Source: Paracoccus sp. S-4012
GTDB lineage: Bacteria > Pseudomonadota > Alphaproteobacteria > Rhodobacterales > Rhodobacteraceae
Reading direction: 5' to 3'
Length of the DNA: 64,000 bases
Assembly: GCF_009674885.1 (NCBI RefSeq)
Contig: NZ_WKKA01000012.1
Coordinates: 1-64,000, forward strand
The notes beneath the pieces are model-generated. The model ran no database searches, was not told the origin of the DNA, and saw only the letters and a list, made by a program, of their open reading frames with translations. Both the position numbers and the translations under genes were made by a program. Below, in pieces: positions 37,419-47,175 of this stretch. Numbering within the stretch: position 1 is the first letter of the stretch; every line of letters begins with the position of its first letter.

Positions 37419-37840
37419 CCTGCGGGCCTGTGGACAACTTGCCGTCAACCCTCGCGTGAGCCGCTCGGCGCCGCACCGCCTTGCATGGGGAAGGACGCGT
37501 CCGGGCCAGCAAAGACAGGTGGATGCCGGTCAGTTGGCCCGTGGATGATCCTGTGGATAGTTCGGCCATCACCCGCCCCGCCGCCTGTCCCCAGCTTTTC
37601 AGGAGGCAGGGACAAAAACTGGTTGAGAACTGCCGCCAGATACGGCACCTTGTGTCAGAGGGCAGCGAAGCACACCAGATGTAGTGAGCCGCAGCCCCGG
37701 AACCAGAGGCGAGAAACGGGACGCAAACGGGGCCTCGCCCCGGCGGCTGCATCATGGCGATGCAGGCCGGCGCTCCGTTGGCGGAACGAGGGATGGGCAC
37801 CGGGGGCGAACCCGGGTCCGGGAAAGACGAGGGGCAAGGA
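37419..37840. other. 422-bp intergenic region upstream of nrdJ
   Basis: No convincing gene is present; the overlapping short frames here do not resemble proteins. It must contain the nrdJ promoter and leader. Three DnaA-box-like nonamers are noted separately. I looked for a cobalamin riboswitch, expected before some B12-dependent enzymes, and did not find its conserved box; no NrdR-type palindrome is obvious either. Confidence 0.5.
37429..37560 (+). promoter_or_regulatory. Cluster of DnaA-box-like motifs before nrdJ
   Basis: TGTGGACAA (37429-37437), CGTGGATGA (37540-37548) and TGTGGATAG (37552-37560) match the DnaA box TGTGGATAA at 8, 7 and 8 of 9 positions, all in the same orientation. DnaA control of ribonucleotide reductase genes is established in E. 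coli (nrdAB). Here it is only a motif match, 280-410 bp upstream of the nrdJ start. Confidence 0.3.
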
Positions 37841-40800
37841 ATGCGGATCGAGCGGCGCTTCACCACGGAAACCGGCGGGGCCTATGGCAGCCTCGCCTTC
37901 ACCACCACGGTGTCGGAGATCCGCAACCCGGACGGCACGGTGGTCTTCCGCAACGACGCCGTCGAGGTGCCGCAGGGCTGGAGCCAGGTCGCCTCGGACG
38001 TGATCGCGCAGAAATACTTCCGCAAGGCCGGCGTGCCCGCGCGCCTCAAGCGCGTGCGCGAGAAGGGCGTGCCCGAGTTCCTGTGGCGCTCCGTCCCTGA
38101 CGAGGCGGCGCTCGCCGCGCTGCCCGAGGGCGAGCGGCTGGTCGGCGAGACCTCGGCCCGGCAGGTCTTCGACCGCATGGCCGGCGCCTGGGCCTATTGG
38201 GGCTGGAAGGGGGGATATTTTTCGACAGAAGAAGACGCCCGCGCCTATTACGACGAGATGCGCGCGATGCTGGCGCGGCAGATGGGCGCGCCGAACTCGC
38301 CGCAGTGGTTCAACACCGGCCTGCACTGGGCCTATGGCATCGACGGGCCGGGTCAGGGGCATTTCTACGTCGATTTCCAGACCGGCAAGCTGACCGCCTC
38401 GACCTCGGCCTACGAGCATCCGCAACCGCATGCCTGCTTCATCCAGTCCGTCGCTGACGATCTGGTGAACGAGGGCGGCATCATGGACCTCTGGGTCCGC
38501 GAGGCGCGGCTGTTCAAATACGGCTCCGGCACCGGCACCAACTTCTCGTCGCTGCGCGGCGAGGGGGAGCGGCTCTCGGGCGGCGGCAAGTCCTCGGGGC
38601 TGATGGGGTTCCTCAAGATCGGCGACCGCGCGGCGGGGGCGATCAAGTCGGGCGGCACCACGCGCCGCGCCGCGAAGATGGTGATCTGCGACATGGATCA
38701 CCCCGACATCGAGCAGTTCATCAACTGGAAGGTGATCGAGGAGCAGAAGGTCGCCTCCCTCGTCGCGGGCTCGAAGGCGCATGAGCAGAAGCTGAACTGG
38801 CTCTTCGCCGCGGTGAAGGGCTGGGACGGCTCGATCGAGAACGCGACCGACCCAACCAGGAACACGGCCCTGAAGAGCGCCATCCGCGCGGCCAAGAAGG
38901 CGATGATCCCCGAGACCTACATCAACCGCGTACTGCAATACGCGCGGCAGGGCTTCGACAGCATCGAGTTCCCGACCTACGACACCGACTGGGACTCGGA
39001 GGCCTACATCACCGTCTCGGGCCAGAACTCGAACAACTCGGTCCGCGTGACCGACGCCTTCCTCAAGGCAGTGCGCGAGGACCTGCCCTGGGAGCTGGTG
39101 CGCCGCACCGATGGCAAGGTCGCCAAGACCGTGCAGGCGCGCGAACTGTGGGAGCAGATCGGCCATGCCGCCTGGGCCTGCGCCGATCCCGGCATCCAGT
39201 TCCACGACACGGTGAACGCCTGGCACACCTGCCCCGGCGACGGGCCGATCCGGGCCTCGAACCCGTGCAGCGAATACATGTTCCTCGACGACACCGCCTG
39301 CAACCTGGCGTCGATGAACCTGCTGACCTTCCTCAAGGACGGCCGCTTCGACGCCGACGGCTATGTCCACGCCACGCGCCTCTGGACGGTGACGCTCGAG
39401 ATCAGCGTGCTGATGGCGCAGTTTCCGTCGAAGGAGATCGCGCAGCGCAGCTACGACTACCGCACGCTCGGCCTCGGCTACGCCAATATCGGCGGGCTGC
39501 TGATGAACATGGGCCTCGGTTACGACTCGGCCGAAGGGCGGGCGCTCGGCGGCGCGCTTTCGGCGATCATGACGGGCGTCGCCTATGCGACCTCGGCCGA
39601 GATGGCGGGCGAGCTTGGAGCCTTCCCGCGCCATGCGCCGAACGCCGAGGCGATGCTGCGGGTGATCCGCAACCACCGCGCGGCGGCGCATGGGCTGGCC
39701 TATGAGGGGCTGAACGTGCCGGCCGTGGCGCTCGACGCGGCGAACTGCCCGGATCAGCGGCTGGTGGCGCTCGCGCGTTCGGCCTGGGACGAGGCGCTCG
39801 CCCTCGGGCAGGAGCACGGCTTCCGCAACGCGCAGGCGACGGTGATCGCACCCACGGGGACGATCGGCCTGGTGATGGACTGCGACACCACCGGGATCGA
39901 GCCGGACTTCGCCCTGGTGAAGTTCAAGAAGCTCGCCGGGGGCGGCTACTTCAAGATCATCAACCAGTCGGTCCCCGCAGCGCTGCGGACGCTGGGCTAC
40001 GGCGAGGCCGAGATCGCCGAGATCGTGGCCTACGCGGTCGGCCACGCATCCTTGGGCAACTGCCCCGGCATCAACCCGACGAGCCTCTCCGGCCACGGCT
40101 TCGGCGCCGCCGAGATCGCCAAGGTCGAGGCCGCGCTCGCCTCCGCCTTCGACATCCGCTTCGTCTTCAACCAGTGGACGCTGGGCGAGGACTTCTGCCG
40201 CGGCACACTCGGCATCCCGGCCGAGCAGCTGTTCGACCCGTCCTTCGACCTGCTGCGCCACCTCGGCTTTACCAAGGCCCAGATCGACGCCGCGAACGAC
40301 CATGTCTGCGGCACCATGACGATCGAAGGCGCGCCGCATCTGCGCCCCGAGCACTACGCGGTCTTCGACTGCGCCAACCCCTGCGGCAAGAAGGGCCGCC
40401 GGTTCCTCTCGGTGGACAGCCACATCCGCATGATGGCCGCGGCCCAGAGCTTCGTCTCGGGCGCGATCAGCAAGACGATCAACATGTCGAACACGGCGAC
40501 CATCGCCGACACCTTGGCGGCCTATGAGCTGTCGTGGTCCCTCGGGATCAAGGCCAACGCGCTTTACCGCGACGGCTCGAAGCTGAGCCAGCCGCTCGCC
40601 GCGGCGCTGGTCGAGGACGACGAGGAGGCCGAGGAGGTGCTGGCCACCGGCACCCAGCAGGAGAAGGTCGCGGTCATCGCCGAGAAGATCGTCGAGAAGA
40701 TCATCGTCAAGGAGATGGTCCGCAGCCACCGCGAGAAGCTGCCCGGCCGGCGCAAGGGCTACACCCAGAAGGCGCTGATCGGCGGCCACAAGGTCTATCT

Positions 40801-41488
40801 GCGCACCGGCGAATACGACGACGGCAGCTTGGGCGAAATCTTCATCGACATGCACAAGGAAGGCGCGGGCTTCCGGGCAATGATGAACAACTTCGCCATC
40901 GCCGTGTCCGTGGGCCTGCAATACGGCGTCCCGCTGGAGGAGTTCGTGGACGCCTTCACCTTCACCCGCTTCGAGCCGGCCGGGATGGTGCAGGGCAATG
41001 ACAGCATCAAGAACGCGACCTCGATCCTCGACTACATCTTCCGCGAGCTGGCGGTCAGCTATCTCGACCGCACCGACCTCGCGCATGTGAAGCCGAACGG
41101 GACCAGCTTCGACTCGCTGGGTGGGGGCGAGGCCGAGGGGCGCAACATCGCGACGGTGAGCGAGGACAAGTCGCGCGGGCTGGAGATGCTGCGCCAGATC
41201 AGCTCCACGGGCTATCTGCGCAAGCGCCTGCCGCAGGAGCTGATGGTGCTGCAGGGCGGCGCCTCGGCGACGGCGATGCAGGCGGTGGCGATGCGCGGCA
41301 TGTCGGAGGAGGGCGCGACCTACGAGGTCGGCGCGGCGGTGGCGACGGTCTCGATGGACGCCCGCGCCAAGGCCCGGATGCAGGGCTACGAGGGCGAGGC
41401 CTGCACGGAGTGCGGCAACTACACGCTGGTGCGGAACGGCACCTGCATGAAGTGCAACACTTGCGGCGGGACCAGCGGGTGCAGTTGA
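37841..41488 (+). CDS. nrdJ: Adenosylcobalamin-dependent ribonucleoside-diphosphate reductase (class II)
   Basis: A 1215-residue class II ribonucleotide reductase that makes deoxyribonucleotides with a cobalamin-generated radical, independent of oxygen. Features: N-terminal [26 protein letters not shown], the [17 protein letters not shown] active-site segment, [19 protein letters not shown] in the barrel, and a C-terminal cysteine-rich tail ([22 protein letters not shown]) that shuttles reducing equivalents. The ATG at 37841 is selected with GAGG 8 bases upstream; the frame continues upstream without homology. Length fits the large Rhodobacterales NrdJ. Confidence 0.97.
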   Translation: MRIERRFTTETGGAYGSLAFTTTVSEIRNPDGTVVFRNDAVEVPQGWSQVASDVIAQKYFRKAGVPARLKRVREKGVPEFLWRSVPDEAALAALPEGERLVGETSARQVFDRMAGAWAYWGWKGGYFSTEEDARAYYDEMRAMLARQMGAPNSPQWFNTGLHWAYGIDGPGQGHFYVDFQTGKLTASTSAYEHPQPHACFIQSVADDLVNEGGIMDLWVREARLFKYGSGTGTNFSSLRGEGERLSGGGKSSGLMGFLKIGDRAAGAIKSGGTTRRAAKMVICDMDHPDIEQFINWKVIEEQKVASLVAGSKAHEQKLNWLFAAVKGWDGSIENATDPTRNTALKSAIRAAKKAMIPETYINRVLQYARQGFDSIEFPTYDTDWDSEAYITVSGQNSNNSVRVTDAFLKAVREDLPWELVRRTDGKVAKTVQARELWEQIGHAAWACADPGIQFHDTVNAWHTCPGDGPIRASNPCSEYMFLDDTACNLASMNLLTFLKDGRFDADGYVHATRLWTVTLEISVLMAQFPSKEIAQRSYDYRTLGLGYANIGGLLMNMGLGYDSAEGRALGGALSAIMTGVAYATSAEMAGELGAFPRHAPNAEAMLRVIRNHRAAAHGLAYEGLNVPAVALDAANCPDQRLVALARSAWDEALALGQEHGFRNAQATVIAPTGTIGLVMDCDTTGIEPDFALVKFKKLAGGGYFKIINQSVPAALRTLGYGEAEIAEIVAYAVGHASLGNCPGINPTSLSGHGFGAAEIAKVEAALASAFDIRFVFNQWTLGEDFCRGTLGIPAEQLFDPSFDLLRHLGFTKAQIDAANDHVCGTMTIEGAPHLRPEHYAVFDCANPCGKKGRRFLSVDSHIRMMAAAQSFVSGAISKTINMSNTATIADTLAAYELSWSLGIKANALYRDGSKLSQPLAAALVEDDEEAEEVLATGTQQEKVAVIAEKIVEKIIVKEMVRSHREKLPGRRKGYTQKALIGGHKVYLRTGEYDDGSLGEIFIDMHKEGAGFRAMMNNFAIAVSVGLQYGVPLEEFVDAFTFTRFEPAGMVQGNDSIKNATSILDYIFRELAVSYLDRTDLAHVKPNGTSFDSLGGGEAEGRNIATVSEDKSRGLEMLRQISSTGYLRKRLPQELMVLQGGASATAMQAVAMRGMSEEGATYEVGAAVATVSMDARAKARMQGYEGEACTECGNYTLVRNGTCMKCNTCGGTSGCS

Positions 41489-41602
41489 GATCCCCGGCAG
41501 CGGGGGAGAACAGGCGGGGCAACGCCTAGCGAGCAGCAGACTGGACCCGGGCCGCGAAGGCGTCCCGGGTCTCTTTCGTCCAGAAGCGCCCGCAGCCGCG
41601 CC

Positions 41603-41630
41603 TTGACACCCTCGCCGCCGCCTCTATAAG
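41603..41630 (+). promoter_or_regulatory. Sigma-70-type promoter of rpsD
   Basis: TTGACA (41603-41608) and TATAAG (41625-41630) are separated by 16 bases, close to the housekeeping consensus. The rpsD GTG lies about 100 bases downstream, leaving a leader of roughly 90 bases that could carry autoregulation by S4, as in other bacteria, though no specific structure is asserted. Confidence 0.7.
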
Positions 41631-41727
41631 CGCCCACTTCATTGGTGTTGGTGGCCCCCGCGAGGGGATGCCTGTCGGTCCCTCGGGACAAAGGACAACG
41701 CCCTTCAACAACGAAGGAGATCAGCGC

Positions 41728-42348
41728 GTGACCAAACGCACCGCTGCCAAGTACAAGCTCGACCGCCGCATGGGCGAGAACATCTGGGGCCGCGCCAAGT
41801 CGCCGGTCAACCGCCGCGAATACGGTCCCGGCCAGCACGGCCAGCGTCGCAAGCAGAAGCTGTCGGACTTCGGCACCCAGCTGCGCGCCAAGCAGAAGCT
41901 CAAGGGCTACTATGGCGACCTGACCGAAAAGCAGTTCCGCCGCATCTATTCCGAGGCCGAGCGGGTCCGCGGCGACACCGGCGAGAACCTGATCGGCCTG
42001 CTGGAGCGTCGCCTCGACGCGGTCGTCTACCGCGCCAAGTTCGTGCCGACCGTCTGGGCCGCGCGCCAGTTCGTCAACCACGGCCATGTGACCGTGAACG
42101 GCGTGCGCGTGAACATCCCCTCCTACCGCTGCAAGGAAGGCGATGTGATCGCCGTCCGCGAACGCTCGCGGCAGATGGTGATGGTGCTCGAGGCGCAAGG
42201 GTCCGCCGAGCGCGACATCCCCGACTATCTCGAGGTGGACGGCAACAAGCTGACCGCCACCTTCGTCCGCACCCCGGCGCTGGGCGACGTGCCCTATCCG
42301 GTGCAGATGGAACCGAACCTGGTCGTCGAATTCTACGCCCAGAACTGA
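41728..42348 (+). CDS. rpsD: 30S ribosomal protein S4
   Basis: A 206-residue primary 16S rRNA-binding protein with the S4 N-terminal domain ([19 protein letters not shown]), followed by [18 protein letters not shown] and an S4 RNA-binding domain (about residues 95-160; [34 protein letters not shown]). The GTG at 41728 is chosen because AAGGAGA stands 6 bases upstream and family members start VTKR or MTKR here. A textbook terminator follows. Confidence 0.97.
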   Translation: MTKRTAAKYKLDRRMGENIWGRAKSPVNRREYGPGQHGQRRKQKLSDFGTQLRAKQKLKGYYGDLTEKQFRRIYSEAERVRGDTGENLIGLLERRLDAVVYRAKFVPTVWAARQFVNHGHVTVNGVRVNIPSYRCKEGDVIAVRERSRQMVMVLEAQGSAERDIPDYLEVDGNKLTATFVRTPALGDVPYPVQMEPNLVVEFYAQN

Positions 42349-42367
42349 TTGCGGCACATGCCGATTG

Positions 42368-42398
42368 AAAGGGCGCGCCTGCGAGGGCGCGCCCTTTT
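42368..42398 (+). terminator. Intrinsic terminator of rpsD
   Basis: AAAGGGCGCGCC (42368-42379) pairs perfectly with GGCGCGCCCTTT (42386-42397) around a six-base loop and ends in a T-run. It lies 20 bases after the rpsD stop codon. Confidence 0.93.
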
Positions 42399-42519
42399 GT
42401 CACCTGACCGCGCACAGGCGCTCATGTCCGTCAAATGCTCCGGGCAGGGGCCCAGCACGGCCTCCTCAGCGGTCCTCGAGAGGGCTGACAAAGTCCCCAA
42501 CGGCGAGAACCGCCGCTCC

Positions 42520-43572
42520 TCAGGTCGCCTCCAGCACCATGTTCAGCGGCGTCTGCGCGGCCCGGCGGACGTTCCGGAACCCGCCGGCGCGGATCACCTC
42601 GGCCAGCCGCCTTTCGCCCGCCTGCGCGCCAAGCGCGAGGCCGGTCTCCTGCGCCAGCGAGGTCGGCACGCAGATCATCGTCGAGGCCGAGTAGTAGAGC
42701 CGGCCGACCGGGTTGAGGTTGTCCTCCAGCGTGTCCCCGGCCATCGGCTCGACCACCATCCAGGTGCCGCCATCCTTCAGCGCCTTCCGGACATGCGTGG
42801 CGGCGCCCTTGGGGTCGCCCATGTCGTGCAGGCAGTCGAAGAAGGTCACGAGGTCGTAGTCCTCGCCCGCAAAATCCTGCGCCGTGCCGACCTCGAAGCG
42901 GACGTTCTCGACCCCGTGGGCCATCGCATGAGCGGTGGCAGCGGCGATCGAGGCCGGGTGGAAGTCGTAGCCGGTGAACTGCGAGCGCGGGTAGGCCTGC
43001 GCCATCAGGATCGTCGAGACGCCGTGGCCGCAGCCCACATCCGTCACCTTCGCCCCCGCCTCGAGCTTCGGCACCACGCCGTCGAGCGCGGGCAGCCACT
43101 CCTGCACGAGTGCGTTGACATAGCCCGGCCGGAACATCCGCGCGACGGCGCAGAACATGCAGCCGGCGAGGTCGCCCCAGGCAACGCCGCGGCCGGTCTT
43201 GAACGCCGCCTGCACCTTGGGCTGGTTCTCGAACATCGCCGCGGCAGTGTCGAAGCCGCCGAGCAGGTTCGCCGGGCTGTCGGGCTCGGCGAAGACGAAG
43301 GCCTGCTCGGGCGTGAGCGAGAAGCGCCCGTCCTCATGGGTGACGTAGCCGGAGGCCGCCTGTGCCGAGAGCCACTCGCGCACGTAGCGGGGCGCGCAGT
43401 CGGCGGCGCTGGCGAGTTCCTCCGGCGTTGCGGGGCCGATGCGCTTCAGGGTCTCGTAGAGGCCGAGCGCGTCGCCGATGCGGACCAGCGGCACGCTGAC
43501 CGCGCCGCCGAGATCACCGAGGATGCGGCCCACGAGCTCGTTGAGGGTCGTCTCATTGAGTTGCTGTGCCAT
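42520..43572 (-). CDS. Class I SAM-dependent methyltransferase with N-terminal winged helix
   Basis: A 350-residue protein: an N-terminal winged-helix dimerisation domain (about residues 1-100, VGRILGDLGG... LKRIGPATPEELA) as in O-methyltransferase-like proteins of the Rv2258c type, then a Rossmann methyltransferase domain with motif I VTDVGCGHGVST (about residues 178-189) and DYDLVTFFDCLHDMGDP. The acceptor is unknown. The ATG at 43570-43572 (MAQQLNE) is preferred over a frame extending 35 codons upstream. It is divergent from nothing on its left except rpsD's terminator. Confidence 0.88.
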   Translation of the reverse strand: MAQQLNETTLNELVGRILGDLGGAVSVPLVRIGDALGLYETLKRIGPATPEELASAADCAPRYVREWLSAQAASGYVTHEDGRFSLTPEQAFVFAEPDSPANLLGGFDTAAAMFENQPKVQAAFKTGRGVAWGDLAGCMFCAVARMFRPGYVNALVQEWLPALDGVVPKLEAGAKVTDVGCGHGVSTILMAQAYPRSQFTGYDFHPASIAAATAHAMAHGVENVRFEVGTAQDFAGEDYDLVTFFDCLHDMGDPKGAATHVRKALKDGGTWMVVEPMAGDTLEDNLNPVGRLYYSASTMICVPTSLAQETGLALGAQAGERRLAEVIRAGGFRNVRRAAQTPLNMVLEAT

Positions 43573-43708
43573 GATGTGCCTCACTGGCATGGACGGGGCG
43601 TGACGCTCCGTCTGCATGCCCAGGATGAGGCCGCCCGCCGCCTTGCACATGAGGCCGCAGTCCCGTCCGGGCCGCATGACCCCGCGTCGCCACGGGGCGG
43701 ATGTCCCG

Positions 43709-44785
43709 TCACTGTGCCCGCTCGCCCAGAGCCATGACGATCGCCTGCGAGCGGCTGTGAACGCCGAGCTTGCCGAACACGGTCGAGAGCTGGTTGCGCA
43801 CGGTCTTCTCGCTCTTGCCGAGGCGGCCGGCGATCGCGCGGTTGTCGAGGCCCTCGGTCACGAGGTCAAGCAGCGCGGCCTCCGCAGGGGTCAGGCCCGC
43901 CTCCCGGATCGCGCGCGGCTCCTCGCGCTCCTGCCCGAGAAAGGCGGCGAGTTCGCCGTGAAGCACCCGCCAGGCCGGCTCCTCCGGCAGCAGCACGTGG
44001 TTGCGGCTCTCCAGCGGCACGAAGCGGGCGCCGGGAATCGCCGCGGCGAGCCGCAGCCCCTCTTCGAAGGGCACCCGCAGGTCGCCCCGGCAATGCGCGA
44101 TCAGCACCGGCAGGCGCAGCTGCGCGGCGAGCGCCGAGACGTCGATCCCTTGCATCTGCCGGAGCAGCTCTGCCGCGACCTCGGGCGCCGCCGTGATGCG
44201 CTCGAGATCGGCCCACCAGCGATGCTGCTCGGGGGTGCCGTCAGGGATGAACTGGCTGGTGAAGAACTGCCAGAAACCAGGGTTGTCCCGGCCCCAGCCG
44301 ATGCGGATGAAGTTGACGAGCGTTTCGGCCTCCAGCCGCTCGGCATCGGTCCGCGCCCGCACCCGCCCGCCCCGGCCATAGGCATTGAGCAGCACGAGAT
44401 GCGAGACGCGCTCGGGGTGCCGCAAGGCATGGGTGATGGCGAGCGCGCCCCCCTGCGAGAGGCCCAGCAGGATGAAGCGCGGCGCCTCGATCGTCGCGGC
44501 CACCGCCTCGAGATCGGCGTGCCAGGCGTCGATGGAGAGGTCCGCGACATGCCGGTCCGACAGCCCGCAGCCGCGCGGGTCATAGCGCACGAAGCGGTTG
44601 CGGGCCGAAAGCGCACGGACCCAGGGCTGCCAGACGGGGCTGTCGAGATCGTAATCGACATGGCTCAGCCAGTGTGCCGCCCGCAGGATCACCGGTCCCG
44701 TTCCACACGACGCCACGGCGATGCGCGTCCCGTCAGCCGAGGTGCAGAACCGTATGCTCTGGCTGAGCCTCATGGCCCGGATCAT
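43709..44785 (-). CDS. Alpha/beta hydrolase fused to LuxR-type HTH
   Basis: A 358-residue protein with an alpha/beta-hydrolase domain (about residues 15-275; oxyanion-side GPVILRAAHWLSH, RYDPRGCGLSD, nucleophile elbow GLSQGG, catalytic histidine in ESRNHVLLPEE) and a C-terminal LuxR/FixJ HTH (about 292-352; GLTPAEAALLDLVTEGLDNRAIA, SEKTVRNQLSTVF). This is a one-component regulator in which a hydrolase fold would act as the ligand sensor. Its 5' end borders the IS-rich region at 44950, so its regulatory region may have been rebuilt by insertion. Confidence 0.87.
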   Translation of the reverse strand: MIRAMRLSQSIRFCTSADGTRIAVASCGTGPVILRAAHWLSHVDYDLDSPVWQPWVRALSARNRFVRYDPRGCGLSDRHVADLSIDAWHADLEAVAATIEAPRFILLGLSQGGALAITHALRHPERVSHLVLLNAYGRGGRVRARTDAERLEAETLVNFIRIGWGRDNPGFWQFFTSQFIPDGTPEQHRWWADLERITAAPEVAAELLRQMQGIDVSALAAQLRLPVLIAHCRGDLRVPFEEGLRLAAAIPGARFVPLESRNHVLLPEEPAWRVLHGELAAFLGQEREEPRAIREAGLTPAEAALLDLVTEGLDNRAIAGRLGKSEKTVRNQLSTVFGKLGVHSRSQAIVMALGERAQ

Positions 44786-44949
44786 ACCGCAACGCCGGGA
44801 GTCGCGACAGGGCGGAGGTGCGGCTTGGATCGGAGGCGCTGATGCACTCGTCCGCCAAGATGATGGCGCTCGCCCGCCGCCGGCTTAGGCCGTGGCCTGC
44901 ATGGCGTGGGCGACGGCGCTCCGCCTGGCCGCGGGCGTCACCTTTTTTT
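44786..44949. other. Flank between hydrolase-LuxR gene and IS remnants
   Basis: No gene recognised. It likely contains the start region of the hydrolase-LuxR transcript and the left boundary of the insertion-sequence debris; I could not locate a convincing terminal inverted repeat. Confidence 0.35.
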
Positions 44950-45935
44950 GCCAGCAGCGTTCGGCGCCGAGACGGTGCGCGTGCCGCGGGCACGGCTCGT
45001 GTGCGAGGATGGCGGGACGGCGCTCGCAGGCGCTGCGCCGCTACCAGCGGCTGACGAAGCGGGCCGAGGCGCTGATCGCCGGCGCCTATCTCGCCGGAAC
45101 GAACACCCGGAGAGTGCGCCGTGCCTTGGCGGCGCTGTTCGACGGCGCCTTGGGCAAGGATGTGGTCAGCCGCACCTGGCGCAAGGTTCGGACCGACTGG
45201 GAGGGCTGGAACGGCCGCGACCTCCAGGTGAGGACATCGTCCGGCTCATCCTGGACGGCACGGTCGAACGAAGATCGACCGCAGGCCGCCGCCATTCCCT
45301 GCTGGTGGCGGGCGGGGTGCGTCGAAACGGCCAGAAGGTGCTGCTGGCGCTCAGGAGCATGGACGGCGAGAGCACCGACGCCTGGGCCGCCTTCCTCGCG
45401 GACATGACCCGGCGCGGCCTGAACGCGCCCGAGTTCGTCATCGTCGACGGCGCGCCCGGGCTCGAGGCGGCAGTGGCGGCGCTCTGGCCCGACGCCCCCG
45501 TCCAGCGCTGCACGGTTCACAGCACCGCAACCTGCTGGCGCACGCGCCAAGGCGGCTGCACGACGAACTGACCAACGACTATCGCGACATGATCTACGCC
45601 GAGACTGCCGCCGACGTGGAGGCCGATCGAAAGGCGTTTCTGCGCAATGGCGGCTGAAGTGTCGAGCCGTCGCCGACAGCCTCGAGGAAGCCGGCGACCG
45701 GCTCTTCACCTTCACGCGCCTGCCGCCCGGCCAATGGAAATCGGCCCGCACCCCCAATGCCATCAAGCGTCTGCACGAGGAGTTCCGCCGCCGCATCAAC
45801 ACCCAGACCGTCAGAGACCGCGCCGATGCTGTTCTGGGCGCTGCTCGCCTCCGGGGAGATCGTCATGCGCAAGGTCGATGGCTGGGAGACGCTCGCCGAG
45901 CCTCTCGCCGCCAGTTCCATTGATCTCGCCGCATG
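44950..45935 (+). pseudogene. IS256-family transposase, frameshifted
   Basis: Homology to Mutator-type transposases runs through four frames. In order: RVPRARLVCEDG; LTKRAEALIAGAYLAGTNTR; GEDIVRLILDGTVERR... RSMDGESTDAWAAF and PEFVIVDGAPGLEAAV (catalytic core, with DDE aspartates in LILDGT and IVDGAPG); NLLAHAPRRLHDEL... YRDMIYAET; AVADSLEEAGDRLFTFTRL; and finally LFWALLASGEIVMRKVDGW. At least four indels separate the pieces, so it cannot make a functional enzyme. It is nearly full length, which makes it a dead but recent-looking copy. Confidence 0.85.
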
Positions 45936-46034
45936 ATCACGTAACCTTCGACGCACCGGAGATCGCCGACCGCTAATTCCCACCCCCGGACAGCACCGGA
46001 CGGTGCGCTGGCGATCGCCGTTCCGGTGACGGCC

Positions 46035-46345
46035 GGCGCGAGGTCCCCGGCCTGTGGATCGCCGATACCGCGGCGCGAAGTTCTGACTGTCGGTGATGAC
46101 CGGACTGCGCCATCGCGGGCTGAAGGCACATCCTGATCGCCGTGGGGGGTGAAGGGCTTCCCGGAGGCGATCACCGCCGCCTTCCCGGAAGCCACGGTCC
46201 AGACCTGCATCGTCCATCTGGTCCGCCATTCGCTGAACTTCCGCTGGTGGAAGGACCGCAAGGCGATCGCCGCCCGGCTGAGGGAGGTCTGCGGCGCCGA
46301 GACCGCGGAGGCCGCCCTGGATGCCTTCGACGAGGCCTGGCGCTC
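46035..46345 (+). pseudogene. Second IS256-family transposase fragment (middle part)
   Basis: Short segments in different frames match the catalytic middle of a different IS256 transposase: VPGLWIAD (about 46055), VMTGLRHRGLK (about 46100), ILIAV then LKGFPEAITAAFPEATVQTC (46143-46215), IVHLVRHSLNFRWWKDRKAI and an Ala-rich AETAEAALDAFDEAW. Several frameshifts interrupt it. It stops abruptly near 46345 where an oppositely oriented IS110-type fragment begins. The C-terminal end of a similar element lies at 46571-46698. Confidence 0.8.
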
Positions 46346-46540
46346 GTGGGCCTTCTCGGCCTGCGCGTGGCTGCGGCTTCCTGCGCTCGCAACTCCTTCC
46401 CGTTGTAAGCGTGGGCTGGTCGGCGCCGGTTGCCCTTCTTCTGTGGCAGCCCGGCCCGGAGCTCGATGTCGCGCGCTTTCCTGGCGGCCAGAGCCGGGCG
46501 CGCCCAGAGATAGTCCTGCTCCTTCGCCAGCAAATTCCAG
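46345..46540 (-). pseudogene. IS110-type transposase C-terminal fragment
   Basis: On the minus strand the frame reads CWNLLAKEQDYLWARPALAA, then KARDIELRAGLPQKKGN and PAHAYNGKELRAQEA; a shifted frame continues with QAEKAHERQ. This looks like the end region of IS110-type transposases (a partial resemblance from memory, so the family call is moderate). It is enclosed by IS256-type sequence on both sides, indicating insertion into or replacement within that element. Confidence 0.5.
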
Positions 46541-46570
46541 CAGAGCAGGCTTCGGCCGACCTTGCTGATC

Positions 46571-46698
46571 CAGAGGCTGGCGGACAGCGGTCAATCAGTC
46601 CGCCATCATGTTCGACGACCGCTTCAACCCGCTCGGCGGCTGAAGGCGGTCAGATGGAAACGGGAAGGGAGACCATCCATAGAATGTCGGACATTCCC
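46571..46698 (+). repeat. Direct repeat copy B (IS256-type 3' end)
   Basis: This 128-bp stretch aligns without gaps to 412-539 at the left edge of the window; about the first 70 bases are identical. It carries the GWRTAVNQSAIMFDDRF-coding end of the transposase and finishes with the palindrome GAATGTCGGACATTC (46682-46696). Here it directly abuts IS66 sequence, so this end marks an insertion junction. Confidence 0.8.
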
Positions 46699-46887
46699 GG
46701 GCGTAATCGTTGCGGCGGCAATCTCGCTCAACTCCAGGCCAGATGCAGCATTCGACCGTCTCCGACGAGGCCCCGAACCGGTGTGCCCGGTGCCGGCCAA
46801 CGGGTGGCGGAGCGTCACGATCAGCCGCACCGTGAAGCTGCGCAGCTCCTCGGGATCTTCCGGCAGGATGGCGGGCTCGTCGAGCAT
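46699..46887 (-). pseudogene. IS66 transposase (TnpC) N-terminal fragment
   Basis: The minus-strand frame starting at 46887 opens MLDEPAILPEDPEELRSFTV, the usual beginning of IS66 transposases, then after a frameshift shows GRHRAHRFGASSETVE, a conserved part of the N-terminal region. It is cut off at 46699 by the IS256 end. The missing C-terminal DDE domain means no function. Confidence 0.75.
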
Positions 46888-46889
46888 GA

Positions 46890-47099
46890 GACGAGCGCAT
46901 CCTGCAGGATTCCGTTGTGCGAATCCTCAACGATCAGGACCAGTCCCTTATCCGGCGGCCAGCGGCTGCCAGGTCCGCACGGTGTCCGCCAGTCGATCCT
47001 TTCGAGCAGCATCGACAGCTGCGCGGCCGACAGCGCGATCTTGCCGTCGTGCGTCGCAGGCCAGACGAAGCGCCCCCGTTCCAGCCGCTTCATGAACAT
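46890..47099 (-). pseudogene. IS66 Orf2 (TnpB) C-terminal fragment
   Basis: MFMKRLERGRFVWPATHDGK, then LSAAQLSMLLERIDWRTP, matches the C-terminal half of the IS66 accessory protein TnpB, which is about 115 residues when complete. It stands immediately upstream of the TnpC start, as in intact IS66 elements. The 5' half is missing and the end is altered by frameshift. Confidence 0.8.
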
Positions 47100-47175
47100 G
47101 CACGCACCTTGCCCATTCGATCACTCCCTCACCTCGGCAGAGCGGTCAGACCGGACGGATACAGAACTCCCCGCA
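47100..47175. other. Right boundary of IS debris
   Basis: Short stretch between the IS66 remnant and the dipeptidase stop codon. No terminal repeat or terminator is evident. Confidence 0.3.

Noticed and set aside
37419..37840. Cobalamin riboswitch before nrdJ
   Set aside because: The conserved B12-box sequence and the surrounding paired elements are not found; only GC-rich sequence and DnaA-like motifs are present.
37655..41086. An 1143-codon minus-strand frame opposite nrdJ
   Set aside because: Composition is that of a GC-rich antisense frame and nrdJ on the plus strand is unambiguous.
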